Part shown: positions 12,760 through 20,125 of the stretch, piece by piece
Numbering within the stretch: position 1 is the stretch's first letter
Layout of the letters: each line of letters begins with the position of its first letter
DNA from: a virus
Virus record (IMG/VR): IMGVR_UViG_3300036770_004216
Span: 1 to 27,342 of that record
Length of the DNA stretch: 27,342 bases
Direction: 5' to 3' (one strand)
The notes under the pieces: model-generated
Database searches by the model: none
What the model was told of the DNA's origin: nothing
The model's input: only the letters and a program-made list of their open reading frames with translations
Program-made: the position numbers and the translations under genes

Positions 12760-15018
12760 ATGAGCGATAGTAAAAACGTTCTAGATTCTATGCTCAAGGC
12801 GGTCATTTCCCGCGATGGTAGCGATCAAACCGATACTATGCTGGTGAATGCCCACCTCTCCCAAATGAAGATGTTTGGGGTGCGTCAGGGTGTTGAGTTC
12901 TACCCAGCCCAAGACAACTTGGGCACACAGCGATTTGATTTTATTCAGCAGGTCATCAAGTTTAATAAACTGGATGCTCGTCTGGATTCGATCTGGGATC
13001 GCTTTCTGGCCTACGGTAAAGGTCTTTTTTATATTCGACCGACTAAGAAAACATATCGACTCTACTGGTTCGATAAAGATGCGTATCGAACTTACTACTC
13101 CACAGAGGGAGATTTAGAAGAAGTCATCATTATTTATCCGTACAAAGTAAAGTCTACGAAAGGCTTTCAAGGTGTTGGTTTAAGTACGGATAAACGTTAT
13201 ATGCGTCTTCGTATTACGGCGACTGAAATTGAAGAGTTCCACAGCGAACAAGAAATTTCTTTCGACATGCCGTCACTGGAAGCTGGCGCCTTCGAAAAGA
13301 AGACCGTTGTCAACAGCATGGAATTTATTCCATGTGTGGAAGTATTTAACAATCCAGATGCTTTTGGCACCGAAGGTAGCGGTGAATTTGATTGGATGGC
13401 TAACCAGATCATCGCTCACGATGAAATGGTTAAAAACATCCGAGCAAACCTTTCATTTTTCGGCAATCCCACATTACTCTCTTCCAGGCCAAAACAGGAT
13501 ATTGTCGAGAGCAACGACACCGACATAGCACAGCGCCCCAGTATTTCCAGTCAGTCTGGATTCCAGTCTGAGTTTTTCTTATCCAGCTCAACCTTCAAAC
13601 AGGATAACGTTACACGGCAGCCTCCTGGGTATATCGGAAAGCCTGGCTCCGGCATGCGTGTGCCTCGAGTCATCGCGAACCTGGAGCCCACAGATCGTGT
13701 CGGTTTTATCACTCCAAACGCAGTTAGCACAGATCAGGCGCGATATGCAGAACAGCTTCGTAGTGAAATCCGCTTAGCACTTGGTGGTATTGATGATTTA
13801 AGCATCACCAACGTAACTGCAACCGAGATCAAATCGGCTTATGGACGTGTCAGTGCTACAGCCAAGAAGAAGTGCTTGATGCTTTATACGTACGGCATTT
13901 GTCGTTGCTTCGAGTTAATGATCTTCCAGGAAGAGCAGATCTTCCGCAAATCATTAGCCTACTCACTGGGCATCAAATATCCAGTTCCTCCTGAAGATAC
14001 GGAAGATGTGGCTGCTGTAACTAAATACGAAAAGCAGTTGGTGACCTATGAGAAGAAGCTCCAAAAAGCTCTAGATGCTGTCATTGAAAACCGCGAGATT
14101 CCCAGTGGTGTTTTAGGACTTGCTCCAGACGGGGATCGCGCTGTTATGTGGCGTTGGATGGGACCTGTATATGAAGATACGGCACAAGATAAACTTAACC
14201 AATCTATCTTTACGAGGAACCTACAGGAATTAGGGGTTGATAGCATTGAAGCACTGAAGTATTTATTCCCTTCTAAAACGGATGATGAAATCGCGGGGAT
14301 GCTCTCCGGTTTCCCATTCCGAATGGTAGGGGAAGTACAGAGGGCCTACTCAGCATTTATTGATCTAATCAATCAAGAAATGCGAACACCACATCCGCAG
14401 CAACCGAATTTACCGATGGCTGCGGATCCGAGATTAGATCTCACTCCCTTCCTTTACCGAACACTCGAAAGCCTACAAAAAGAGGTAACTTATGCAGGCC
14501 GATACCGCAATGCCGACCCAATCGGCACCCCAAGCATCCCCGATCCAGCCGAGCAGCTACGGGGCTCCGGTGGCGCAGACGGCGGCACAAGCGCCAACGG
14601 TTTCAACGACGTCCCAATGGGTGGCGCCCTACCAGCAAGCGGTGGCCCCAGCCCCGCAAATGCAGGCCCAGATGGGGGTCAATCCGTACCTGTCAACCCC
14701 TACAGCGTCATACCCCCAAGCGTACCAGGCAACTCCACAAGCGGAGAACCCTTACAAGGAGGCGTTCAACAAGGTGGTGGGGCTCCTGAGTTCGCCCGTC
14801 CAATTCCCGTTCCAGGGTCAACAGTACAGTCAGAACCAGGCCTACGACCAGGCCAATTACGCTTCCCAACAGGGTCTCCAGTACAACAATTTGGCGACGG
14901 AGACCTATACGCCTTCGAACAACAGCAACCAGGCGTATTACAACGACTATTCCCAAACTTCTCCGGTAATAACGGAGGAAATGCTGCTGGACAACGGGGT
15001 AAGCGAGCAAAGTCTTGA
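12760..15018 (+). CDS. Portal protein (752 aa)
   Basis: Portal ring subunit at the DNA entry vertex. It is called from size, position directly after terL and before scaffold and capsid genes, and the N-terminal portal-like pattern (FDFIQQVIKFNKLDARLDSI, then a beta-rich stretch with YWFDKDAYRTYY), a central helical region (ANQIIAHDEMVKNIRANLSF, VSTDQARYAEQLRSEIRLAL, NVTATEIKSAYGRVSATAKK) that matches the portal stem and crown, and the EIKSAYGR helix. The ATG at 12760 is preferred over an in-frame TTG at 12754. The last 175 residues are Gly/Pro/Asn/Ser-rich, probably disordered, and are encoded in the same DNA as the N-terminus of the next gene. It could be an unusually long tail or a by-product of the overlap. 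Identity with a named portal family was not established. Confidence 0.8.
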   Translation: MSDSKNVLDSMLKAVISRDGSDQTDTMLVNAHLSQMKMFGVRQGVEFYPAQDNLGTQRFDFIQQVIKFNKLDARLDSIWDRFLAYGKGLFYIRPTKKTYRLYWFDKDAYRTYYSTEGDLEEVIIIYPYKVKSTKGFQGVGLSTDKRYMRLRITATEIEEFHSEQEISFDMPSLEAGAFEKKTVVNSMEFIPCVEVFNNPDAFGTEGSGEFDWMANQIIAHDEMVKNIRANLSFFGNPTLLSSRPKQDIVESNDTDIAQRPSISSQSGFQSEFFLSSSTFKQDNVTRQPPGYIGKPGSGMRVPRVIANLEPTDRVGFITPNAVSTDQARYAEQLRSEIRLALGGIDDLSITNVTATEIKSAYGRVSATAKKKCLMLYTYGICRCFELMIFQEEQIFRKSLAYSLGIKYPVPPEDTEDVAAVTKYEKQLVTYEKKLQKALDAVIENREIPSGVLGLAPDGDRAVMWRWMGPVYEDTAQDKLNQSIFTRNLQELGVDSIEALKYLFPSKTDDEIAGMLSGFPFRMVGEVQRAYSAFIDLINQEMRTPHPQQPNLPMAADPRLDLTPFLYRTLESLQKEVTYAGRYRNADPIGTPSIPDPAEQLRGSGGADGGTSANGFNDVPMGGALPASGGPSPANAGPDGGQSVPVNPYSVIPPSVPGNSTSGEPLQGGVQQGGGAPEFARPIPVPGSTVQSEPGLRPGQLRFPTGSPVQQFGDGDLYAFEQQQPGVLQRLFPNFSGNNGGNAAGQRGKRAKS

Positions 15019-15490
15019 TGTCATCAACCACTTCGGTGCTGATGCTCCTGCTCTCCTGAACCAGTACGCTTGTTCTGTAGAAGACACGCTGCTCGCTACC
15101 AATGCGCAGCTTCAAGAGGCCATCGGTCTGCTTCAGGAGCTCTCTCATGAGCATCGCGCTTATGAGGCTATCCTGACTGATCCAGATATCCTGGCCGATT
15201 ACACCTGCGAATTCTTTGGCGAGAATGGTCCTTATCCAATTCCCGATTCAGAAATTGGTTACGGTCGTCCCCAGGGTCAGGCGGTTGGTACTCAATATCA
15301 GCGTCCGACTGCTCCTGAGCGCCCTGAGATGCCGGTTCCTCCTCAGCCCCAGATGCAAGGCAATCCCGCCGCCTTCTGGAATAATTTTGGAGCCCTGGCT
15401 GAGCGGGATCCCGCCAACGCCTGGCGTTATCTGAACTCTGCACAACAGAACCCTGAAGTGTTCCGCCAGAAAATGCTGGTGATGGAGTGA
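14492..15490 (+). CDS. Scaffold-like protein overlapping the portal gene (332 aa)
   Basis: Starts at ATG 14492 after an AGAGGT ribosome binding site inside the portal gene and runs 527 bases in the +1 frame beyond it before continuing alone. Residues 1-165 are low-complexity and Gln/Tyr/Asn/Pro-rich (AQTAAQAPTVSTTSQWVAPY). Residues 165-250 are folded-looking helices (TEEMLLDNGVSEQSLDVINH, LLATNAQLQEAIGLLQELSH), and the C-terminus is Pro-rich, then NAWRYLNSAQQNPEVFRQKM. Acidic helical core, disordered ends and place between portal and capsid suit a head scaffold. The part after 15018 has codon use that looks coding by itself, which supports the frame. A terminator follows. Confidence 0.75.
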   Translation: MQADTAMPTQSAPQASPIQPSSYGAPVAQTAAQAPTVSTTSQWVAPYQQAVAPAPQMQAQMGVNPYLSTPTASYPQAYQATPQAENPYKEAFNKVVGLLSSPVQFPFQGQQYSQNQAYDQANYASQQGLQYNNLATETYTPSNNSNQAYYNDYSQTSPVITEEMLLDNGVSEQSLDVINHFGADAPALLNQYACSVEDTLLATNAQLQEAIGLLQELSHEHRAYEAILTDPDILADYTCEFFGENGPYPIPDSEIGYGRPQGQAVGTQYQRPTAPERPEMPVPPQPQMQGNPAAFWNNFGALAERDPANAWRYLNSAQQNPEVFRQKMLVME

Positions 15491-15501
15491 TACTTGTAGT
15501 T

Positions 15502-15522
15502 CTAATAAACGACGTTTATTAG
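15502..15522 (+). repeat. Perfect inverted repeat after the scaffold-like gene
   Basis: CTAATAAAC GAC GTTTATTAG forms a 9-base-pair AT-rich hairpin (10 bp with a 1-base loop if read as a palindrome). It has no U-run and lies just ahead of a canonical terminator, so it may be an RNA-processing or protein-binding site. Confidence 0.6.
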
Positions 15523-15544
15523 GAAAATAAGTAGCTGTAAAATA

Positions 15545-15574
15545 AGGGGTAGCGATGCTACCTCTTTTTATTTA
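15545..15574 (+). terminator. Rho-independent terminator
   Basis: AGGGGTAGC GAT GCTACCTCT followed by TTTTTATTT gives a 9-pair stem (one G-U pair) and U-tract. It ends the terL-portal-scaffold transcript before the next gene at 15587. Confidence 0.8.
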
Positions 15575-15586
15575 GCGGATTTTATT

Positions 15587-16018
15587 ATGGCAGTCCAAAA
15601 GAGTAGTGCCAGAGCACGAGCTGAGCAATTTTTGATTAATGTCGGAACCGCAGGTGGGCCGGTCGGATCAGATGCTCTGTATACTTTTGGCGCTGCTAAC
15701 TTAGCCTCTCAAGTGCAGTCTGGCAGAGTTGACCAGTATGCAGCAATGCGTGACGCTACCGCCGGTCGTGTGATTGGCACGACAAATGCACCCGCACCTG
15801 CGATGCCTCGAGACCTCGATAGTGCTTACTTGAAGTTAAATCTTCCAGGATCTCCGTTACCGGGCAATGCGTTGCTTTCGGCTCAAAATCAAAGTGCTGC
15901 TGAAGTGACGCAGAATAATATCCTCACAAATGAGCAATATGCACGTTTGCAGGGAATGCCAGCGCTTGGAATGTTATCTATGGGTTTGTTAGCCGCCAAC
16001 AACTCTAAAAAAGGTTAA
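15587..16018 (+). CDS. Head-region protein of unknown function (143 aa)
   Basis: Lies just after the terminator and before the capsid unit. The protein is rich in Ala, Gln, Asn and Ser (AVQKSSARARAEQFLINVGT, then YTFGAANLASQVQSGRVDQY), with a basic N-terminal helix and a hydrophobic Met/Leu C-terminus (PALGMLSMGLLAANNSKKG) that could pack against other head proteins. No family or catalytic residue recognised. Its place beside the capsid gene and 87-residue neighbour suggests a head-assembly or minor head role, inferred only. Confidence 0.7.
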   Translation: MAVQKSSARARAEQFLINVGTAGGPVGSDALYTFGAANLASQVQSGRVDQYAAMRDATAGRVIGTTNAPAPAMPRDLDSAYLKLNLPGSPLPGNALLSAQNQSAAEVTQNNILTNEQYARLQGMPALGMLSMGLLAANNSKKG

Positions 16019-16022
16019 AGTA

Positions 16023-16286
16023 ATGAAAAAAGAAAAAGCCGTTAAAAAAGCTAAGGCGCGTAAACAGCAAGCTGGGGCACGCACTCTTGAGCTTGAGGCT
16101 GCTCTTCAGATGGCGCAAGCGCAACTAATTGATCCTGAAATCCAAGCAGAACGAGTGGATATGCAGCCAGCAGATGGCTACGTCAATCCATATCGTGCAC
16201 TTGGTTACATGGCTCCAATGGCTTATTCCCCTGGCAACATGATCAGTGGCTATAACTTTGGTCAGATGGTGAATCCGGAAGCTTAA
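16023..16286 (+). CDS. Small head-region protein with Lys-rich N-terminus (87 aa)
   Basis: Starts four bases after the previous stop. Residues 1-20 are very basic (MKKEKAVKKAKARKQQAGAR), 21-45 are an Ala/Leu/Gln helix, and the rest is aromatic and Met-rich (NPYRALGYMAPMAYSPGNMI). A nucleic-acid-binding or head-completion role is possible. An AATCCGG ... CCGGATT inverted repeat (16272-16297) overlaps its end and may shape transcript processing. No known family. Confidence 0.65.
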   Translation: MKKEKAVKKAKARKQQAGARTLELEAALQMAQAQLIDPEIQAERVDMQPADGYVNPYRALGYMAPMAYSPGNMISGYNFGQMVNPEA

Positions 16287-16310
16287 TAATCCGGATTGAT
16301 AAAGTCTTGC

Positions 16311-16316
16311 TATAAT
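16311..16316 (+). promoter_or_regulatory. Extended -10 promoter of the capsid unit
   Basis: TTGCTATAATTTTC is an extended -10 (TGCTATAAT). Transcription would begin about 16322-16324. The leader 16317-16416 is structured, with GGAAC/GTTCC and AACAGC TTTG GCTGTT hairpins. No good -35 is seen. Confidence 0.55.
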
Positions 16317-16323
16317 TTTCTTA

Positions 16324-16407
16324 ATGGAACCAACAGTTCCAGAGTTAACAGCTTTGGCTGTTGAGTTTGAGGCTTACCGTCTCAGGTATCAGCTTACTCT
16401 ACGCTGA
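16324..16407 (+). CDS. Candidate leader peptide in the capsid 5' region (27 aa)
   Basis: An ATG at 16324 opens MEPTVPELTALAVEFEAYRL followed by RYQLTLR and a stop nine bases before the capsid ATG. It begins almost exactly at the expected transcript start, so it would be translated without a leader. The acidic helical sequence and normal codons look protein-like, but the frame is short and may be chance. It could attenuate or couple capsid translation, since no Shine-Dalgarno is visible before the capsid gene. Confidence 0.3.
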   Translation: MEPTVPELTALAVEFEAYRLRYQLTLR

Positions 16408-16416
16408 GAAACCAAC

Positions 16417-17562
16417 ATGTTTATTGATAACGATTTTCCCAAGCTGTTGGGTGCGGAGCTGTACCGCCCCCATCCAGCTTATATCGTGGAAATGGCTTGC
16501 GAGCCTGTTGTTGTCCACGACTTCACCAAACAGCCGGGTCAAACCGTTCAACTTGACCGCTATCGTTTCTGGGGTAGCCCTGGAACGAAGACTAGCCGTG
16601 AGCGTACCCAGGATCAAACCATCGGTACTGCTAATAGCCGGTCTATCGTAAAAGATAAGGTGCTGGTGTCTCTGCGTGAGTACACCGGTCCCGCTGACCC
16701 GAACAATACTAACCTCCCGAGCACTTTCAAGATTGCCCGTGAGACGCTGATGACCGCTCAGCGCCTGCTGTTGGACACCGGGAACCTTAATATGTTCCAC
16801 CAGTCCATCGGTTCGCTGACCCTCCTGGACGACTATCGCCGCTGGCGCGACCGTGTGTTCCTGGACGAGCTGTTCAAGGCTGAGTCTCGCGGCGCTGCTT
16901 CTGATAGCCAGGGTGGTTACTACTACCCCAACGGTAAGACCAAATCTTCCGCTACTGCTCTCAACAACTACACCGCTACCGAATACGCTTCTGAGCGGTT
17001 CAAGTTCAACGTCAAGACCGACCTTCTTGAGGTTGTGAAGCAGCTGCGTAAGCGTAACACCCCCGTGTTCGCTGACGGCTATTACCGTTGTATCGCCGAT
17101 CCCTCTTTCATGAAGGATCTGCGTGCTGACCAGGGCTTCCGCGAAGTGGCCCGCTATCCTGGCACTGGTGTTCCTAATCCCCTGATGGGAATGATGGCCC
17201 CCAACGCTGCTCTGTACGGTGGCGGTCAGTTCGGTCAAGCTCAGTTCGTGGCTGGCGAACCCGTCATGCCTTCCGGCTTCGTGTTTGAAGGTGTGCGTTT
17301 CTTCGAATCCACCAACTTCCCCGACAAGAGTATCTCCGTCGACATCGGCAGTGGCGGCGGCTCTGCAACTCGTACTACTCCTGCTGGTCTGTTCTTCGGT
17401 CCTCAGGCTGTCGGTGTAGGTATTGGCGGTCCCAATGCTCAGGTTCTTATCAACAATAACGACGATTTCAGCCGCTTTATTATTTTAATTTGGCAGCTGT
17501 ACGCCGGTTTTGCTAACCTGAATAAGGACTTCATTACCACTGCCTTCACCATCGTTGAGTGA
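16417..17562 (+). CDS. Major capsid protein, N4-gp56-like (381 aa)
   Basis: The main shell protein of the head. The motif YYRCIADPSFMKDLRADQGF around residues 222-241 and the N-terminal layout (GQTVQLDRYRFWGSPGTKTS) match what I recall of the N4 gp56 family of HK97-fold capsid proteins. Length is normal for that family. The gene has an extended -10 promoter, a structured leader and a high share of C- and G-ending codons compared with neighbours, as expected for the most abundant protein. It precedes a second highly expressed structural gene. HK97 fold is inferred from family. Confidence 0.85.
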   Translation: MFIDNDFPKLLGAELYRPHPAYIVEMACEPVVVHDFTKQPGQTVQLDRYRFWGSPGTKTSRERTQDQTIGTANSRSIVKDKVLVSLREYTGPADPNNTNLPSTFKIARETLMTAQRLLLDTGNLNMFHQSIGSLTLLDDYRRWRDRVFLDELFKAESRGAASDSQGGYYYPNGKTKSSATALNNYTATEYASERFKFNVKTDLLEVVKQLRKRNTPVFADGYYRCIADPSFMKDLRADQGFREVARYPGTGVPNPLMGMMAPNAALYGGGQFGQAQFVAGEPVMPSGFVFEGVRFFESTNFPDKSISVDIGSGGGSATRTTPAGLFFGPQAVGVGIGGPNAQVLINNNDDFSRFIILIWQLYAGFANLNKDFITTAFTIVE

Positions 17563-17563
17563 T

Positions 17564-17572
17564 AAAGGAGGT
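17564..17572 (+). promoter_or_regulatory. Perfect Shine-Dalgarno of the 272-residue gene
   Basis: AAAGGAGGT fully matches the anti-Shine-Dalgarno consensus, nine bases before the ATG at 17582. It is the strongest in the window, and marks the product as abundant. Confidence 0.75.
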
Positions 17573-17581
17573 ACCTAACTA

Positions 17582-18400
17582 ATGGCTGCTTACAAAGAAG
17601 AAGCCGGTGCAATCCTGCAACCCGGTAACCAAATCAACCGCCTGTCCTCCTATAACACCGAAGGTGTTTATGCTTGGCCCGGCGTAGAAGCTTTTGAGCT
17701 GATTGGCTACGTCAAGATTGATAACCTTGCCGCAGACAAAGCTTCCTTTAAGAGCTTCGACATTATTGTTCCCTCGCCTGATCGTCGTCCTGATGACCGG
17801 GTGCGCGACAACCGCACCTCCCTGGTGGTGCAAGCCTCCTCTGCTCGTCCTGCTTATGTTTACGGCGCTTCTATCGCCGTGGCTCAGGACCTGCCCGCTG
17901 GTGGTCTGGCTGGTTTCCCTGCCTCCCCTGTTACCGCTGACATCGGTGGTACTTCTACCGAAGGTCTGCTGCTTGGCCCTAACAACGCTGGTGCTCCTTT
18001 CGGCGTGCCTTCGACTCAAGCCGACGGCCTTGCTGCTGCTAGCGCCATTGTGAGCGCTACTAGCTCGCTGTTTGCCCAGGGTCTGAGTGACACCACTGTT
18101 GCTGACCTGCCGTTCTGGACTGCTGTTACCACTGCTGGTATCGATGATCAGGACGCTGCTAACTCGATGTTCTATAAGGTCACTGCGGACACCACTTTCA
18201 AGGTGTTCAACGTGAACGGTGTGACCTCCACTACCGTGGATGGCGACGGTGTGTTCATTAGCTCCACCGATAAGGATGCTGGCAAGGCTGGCTACCTGGT
18301 GTGCCGTGTGAACTACCTCCGTCCTGCCGCTGCGGCCGCTTGGGAGTCCATCAACGAGTACATCGACTTCGTCTCGCAGGTGGGCGGAGACGACATCTGA
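17582..18400 (+). CDS. Abundant head structural or decoration protein (272 aa)
   Basis: Follows the capsid gene by 19 bases with a perfect Shine-Dalgarno and shares its C/G-ending codon preference; a strong terminator comes next. The chain is beta-rich with many Gly, Ala, Asp and Val: an N-terminal domain (AYKEEAGAILQPGNQINRLS, ending in FELIGYVKIDNLAADKASF), a Gly/Ala/Thr central part, and a C-terminal region (AGYLVCRVNYLRPAAAAAWE). Highly expressed protein next to a capsid gene is often a decoration protein or head fibre, but it may be a second shell or tail component. No family recognised. Confidence 0.75.
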   Translation: MAAYKEEAGAILQPGNQINRLSSYNTEGVYAWPGVEAFELIGYVKIDNLAADKASFKSFDIIVPSPDRRPDDRVRDNRTSLVVQASSARPAYVYGASIAVAQDLPAGGLAGFPASPVTADIGGTSTEGLLLGPNNAGAPFGVPSTQADGLAAASAIVSATSSLFAQGLSDTTVADLPFWTAVTTAGIDDQDAANSMFYKVTADTTFKVFNVNGVTSTTVDGDGVFISSTDKDAGKAGYLVCRVNYLRPAAAAAWESINEYIDFVSQVGGDDI

Positions 18401-18421
18401 TCGTAACTCCAAGATGCAACG

Positions 18422-18446
18422 AACGGACCTTTCGGGGTCCGTTTTT
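18422..18446 (+). terminator. Rho-independent terminator of the capsid unit
   Basis: AACGGACC TTTCGG GGTCCGTT then TTTTT: an eight-pair GC-rich stem and U-run 21 bases after the stop at 18400. The clearest terminator in the window. Confidence 0.9.
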
Positions 18447-18504
18447 TGTGTCTAGGCATCTAGGATTTATTTTGATAAGCTAAGCGAAGGTTCAACTAAC
18501 AAAA

Positions 18505-18945
18505 ATGCTGTATCAATACCGCCTGACTGGGGGTCTTGTAGAGATGATCTCCAAACATGGTGAAGACATTGTGATGTGCATCGACTCGCAAGATGAGGTT
18601 TTATACGTCAATGAAGCTGATTTGACGCCACATCTGGAGGCTACCAATGAAAAGATTCGCACCGAAGAGCGCCTGACCGTTCAACTTGAATCGGAAGGGG
18701 TCAAGCCGCCGAAACCGACCCAACGGGAAACGTTCCCTCTTGATACGCGTATCAATATCAATACTGCAAGCGCTCGACAGATTGCTGACGCGCTTCCTGG
18801 AGTTGGACTTAAAACAGCGCGTGATATCAAAGATTTACAACTTTCTCTCCCTGGCGAGAAATTCACTCGATTGGATCAACTAAAATCAATCAAGCGAATT
18901 GACTGGGACGAAATGTTCAAAGATAGCCTGGTCCGGGTTGAGTGA
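18505..18945 (+). CDS. Helix-hairpin-helix protein, likely head completion (146 aa)
   Basis: Residues 83-112 (ININTASARQIADALPGVGL) carry a ComEA-type helix-hairpin-helix with the LPGVG hairpin at 97-101, which binds DNA without sequence specificity. Residues 1-60 form a beta-rich lead domain, and a Pro-rich link (VKPPKPTQRE) joins them. The gene follows the capsid terminator and precedes the connector-like gene, fitting a protein that contacts packaged DNA at the portal or head-tail joint. It is not the competence protein itself, since no membrane anchor exists. Start choice is ATG 18505, the first in frame. Confidence 0.7.
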   Translation: MLYQYRLTGGLVEMISKHGEDIVMCIDSQDEVLYVNEADLTPHLEATNEKIRTEERLTVQLESEGVKPPKPTQRETFPLDTRININTASARQIADALPGVGLKTARDIKDLQLSLPGEKFTRLDQLKSIKRIDWDEMFKDSLVRVE

Positions 18946-18965
18946 TAATTTGCGCGTGCTAGTGT

Positions 18966-19001
18966 GTTATTGGGTATAACTAGAGAGTTGTATCCAATAA
19001 C
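18966..19001 (+). repeat. Long imperfect inverted repeat between genes
   Basis: GTTATTGGGTATAAC and GTTGTATCCAATAAC (18966-18980 and 18987-19001) pair through 15 positions with two mismatches or G-U pairs around a TAGAGA loop. A short T-rich stretch follows but no clean U-run. The GGTATAAC segment could double as a -10. It may be a terminator, promoter-operator or RNA-processing site. Confidence 0.45.
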
Positions 19002-19017
19002 GCATTTCTTTTGAGTA

Positions 19018-19497
19018 ATGCAACTCGATAACTTCCTCAAGTCTAAAGTTCGCTGGCACCTTGGTTATAACACCACGTCTATTCCGGCAGGTGACTTAGC
19101 GCGTCTTGAAGAAGCTGTCAACAACATCCCAGATTCTTTCTGGTATTCGAAAATTGTCGAACAAGTCAGTCGGTGCGACGAAGCTGAAAAGCGCACTGAC
19201 ATGACTGGAAGTGTGAACAACAATACTGTTCCCAGGAGTCGTATCGAAAGCATAGCCGGTGACGTCGATCGTACGATTGCAACCTCTGATTTTAGAGACA
19301 CGCTGAAAACCTGGACGGCAATTTACCTATACGAGACGGATCGATTAGCCCTACATTTGTATGTTCCGAATTACCGAAACCCCGAGCAAGCCCGGTATCG
19401 GTTTAATCGCGAAGGTGCTGAATTTATTCAAGCCCTTCCAGGCCCTGCCGACGTCGCTGTTGGCACTCGCCTTATGCTCTCAAACGATTTCCGTTAA
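19018..19497 (+). CDS. Head-tail connector-like protein (159 aa)
   Basis: Helical in the first half (MQLDNFLKSKVRWHLGY, then GDLARLEEAVNNIPDSFWYS), with IVEQVSRCDEAEKR and a loop rich in Asn and Thr around residues 64-75, then LKTWTAIYLYETDRLALHLY and NREGAEFIQALPGPADVAVG. Size, helical nature and place after the HhH protein are similar to connector or head-completion proteins of short-tailed and siphophages. The final segment overlaps the alternative N-terminal extension of the following lysin. No named family recognised; function is inference. Confidence 0.65.
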   Translation: MQLDNFLKSKVRWHLGYNTTSIPAGDLARLEEAVNNIPDSFWYSKIVEQVSRCDEAEKRTDMTGSVNNNTVPRSRIESIAGDVDRTIATSDFRDTLKTWTAIYLYETDRLALHLYVPNYRNPEQARYRFNREGAEFIQALPGPADVAVGTRLMLSNDFR

Positions 19498-19519
19498 CGC
19501 CAAGCAGTCTAGTTCTGTC

Positions 19520-20116
19520 ATGTCGCAGCTAAATCCACAGCAAATTGCGGACCTGTTAAAACAACAAGGATTCCCGCAGGACAAGATACCGACGATGACT
19601 GCCATTGCAATGGCGGAATCAGGAGGACGCACGCAGGCATTCAATCCCGAAGGACTTGACAAATCTTATGGATTGTTTCAAGTCAACATGCACGGTGGAC
19701 TTGGACCTGCACGGATGAAGCAGTTTGGCCTTCAAAAAGAGAGCCAGTTATTTGACCCAACAACTAACGTCAAAGCTGCTAAACAAATTTTAGGTAGTCA
19801 AGGTCTTGGCGCTTGGTCAGTTTATAAAAGCGGCAAGTACAAAGAATTTTTACCCCAAGCACAGCAAGCCGCGCAGGCTACACAAGCTACGCCGCAGCAA
19901 CCACAGCAACAACCACAAGATGTAGCAGCTGCACCAGGTGGCCGCACTTTTATTTTGTTTGGAGGCATGCAGCCACAGGTCGACCCCAAAGAGAATTTAG
20001 ATCGATTCATTTTAAAGACTATTTTTAATCCAGATACACCAAAAATAGATGCAGGTCTGAATTCTCTTGCTCTACTAAGTAAAGCTTTTGGTTTAGACCA
20101 AGTACCGCAATATTAA
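19520..20116 (+). CDS. Virion lytic transglycosylase (198 aa)
   Basis: Cuts peptidoglycan glycan strands so DNA can cross the wall. Residues about 20-110 are a lysozyme-fold SLT domain: AIAMAESGG with the catalytic Glu, SYGLFQVNM in place of the usual G-L-M-Q-V, and GAWSVYKSGKY (the W-x-x-Y-x-x-G-x-Y end motif). A Gln/Ala linker then leads to a C-terminal module (FILFGGMQPQ ... TPKIDAGLNSLALLSKAFGL) echoed in the next protein. The start chosen is ATG 19520; an in-frame ATG at 19361 would add 53 residues overlapping the connector gene. It is in the tail/head-connector block, so it is a virion enzyme, not an endolysin. Confidence 0.8.
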   Translation: MSQLNPQQIADLLKQQGFPQDKIPTMTAIAMAESGGRTQAFNPEGLDKSYGLFQVNMHGGLGPARMKQFGLQKESQLFDPTTNVKAAKQILGSQGLGAWSVYKSGKYKEFLPQAQQAAQATQATPQQPQQQPQDVAAAPGGRTFILFGGMQPQVDPKENLDRFILKTIFNPDTPKIDAGLNSLALLSKAFGLDQVPQY

Positions 20117-20125
20117 CTACGTACT

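Noticed and set aside
14708-15154. 148-codon minus-strand frame in the portal/scaffold overlap
   Set aside because: A third overlapping product in the same DNA is less likely; Val/Leu-rich low-complexity product typical of an antisense shadow.
16399-17238. 279-codon minus-strand frame opposite the capsid gene
   Set aside because: Mirrors strong codon bias of the capsid gene; no ribosome site and the sense product is a recognisable capsid protein.
17579-18412. 277-codon minus-strand frame opposite the decoration-like gene
   Set aside because: Shadow of the G/C-ending codon bias of a gene with a perfect Shine-Dalgarno.
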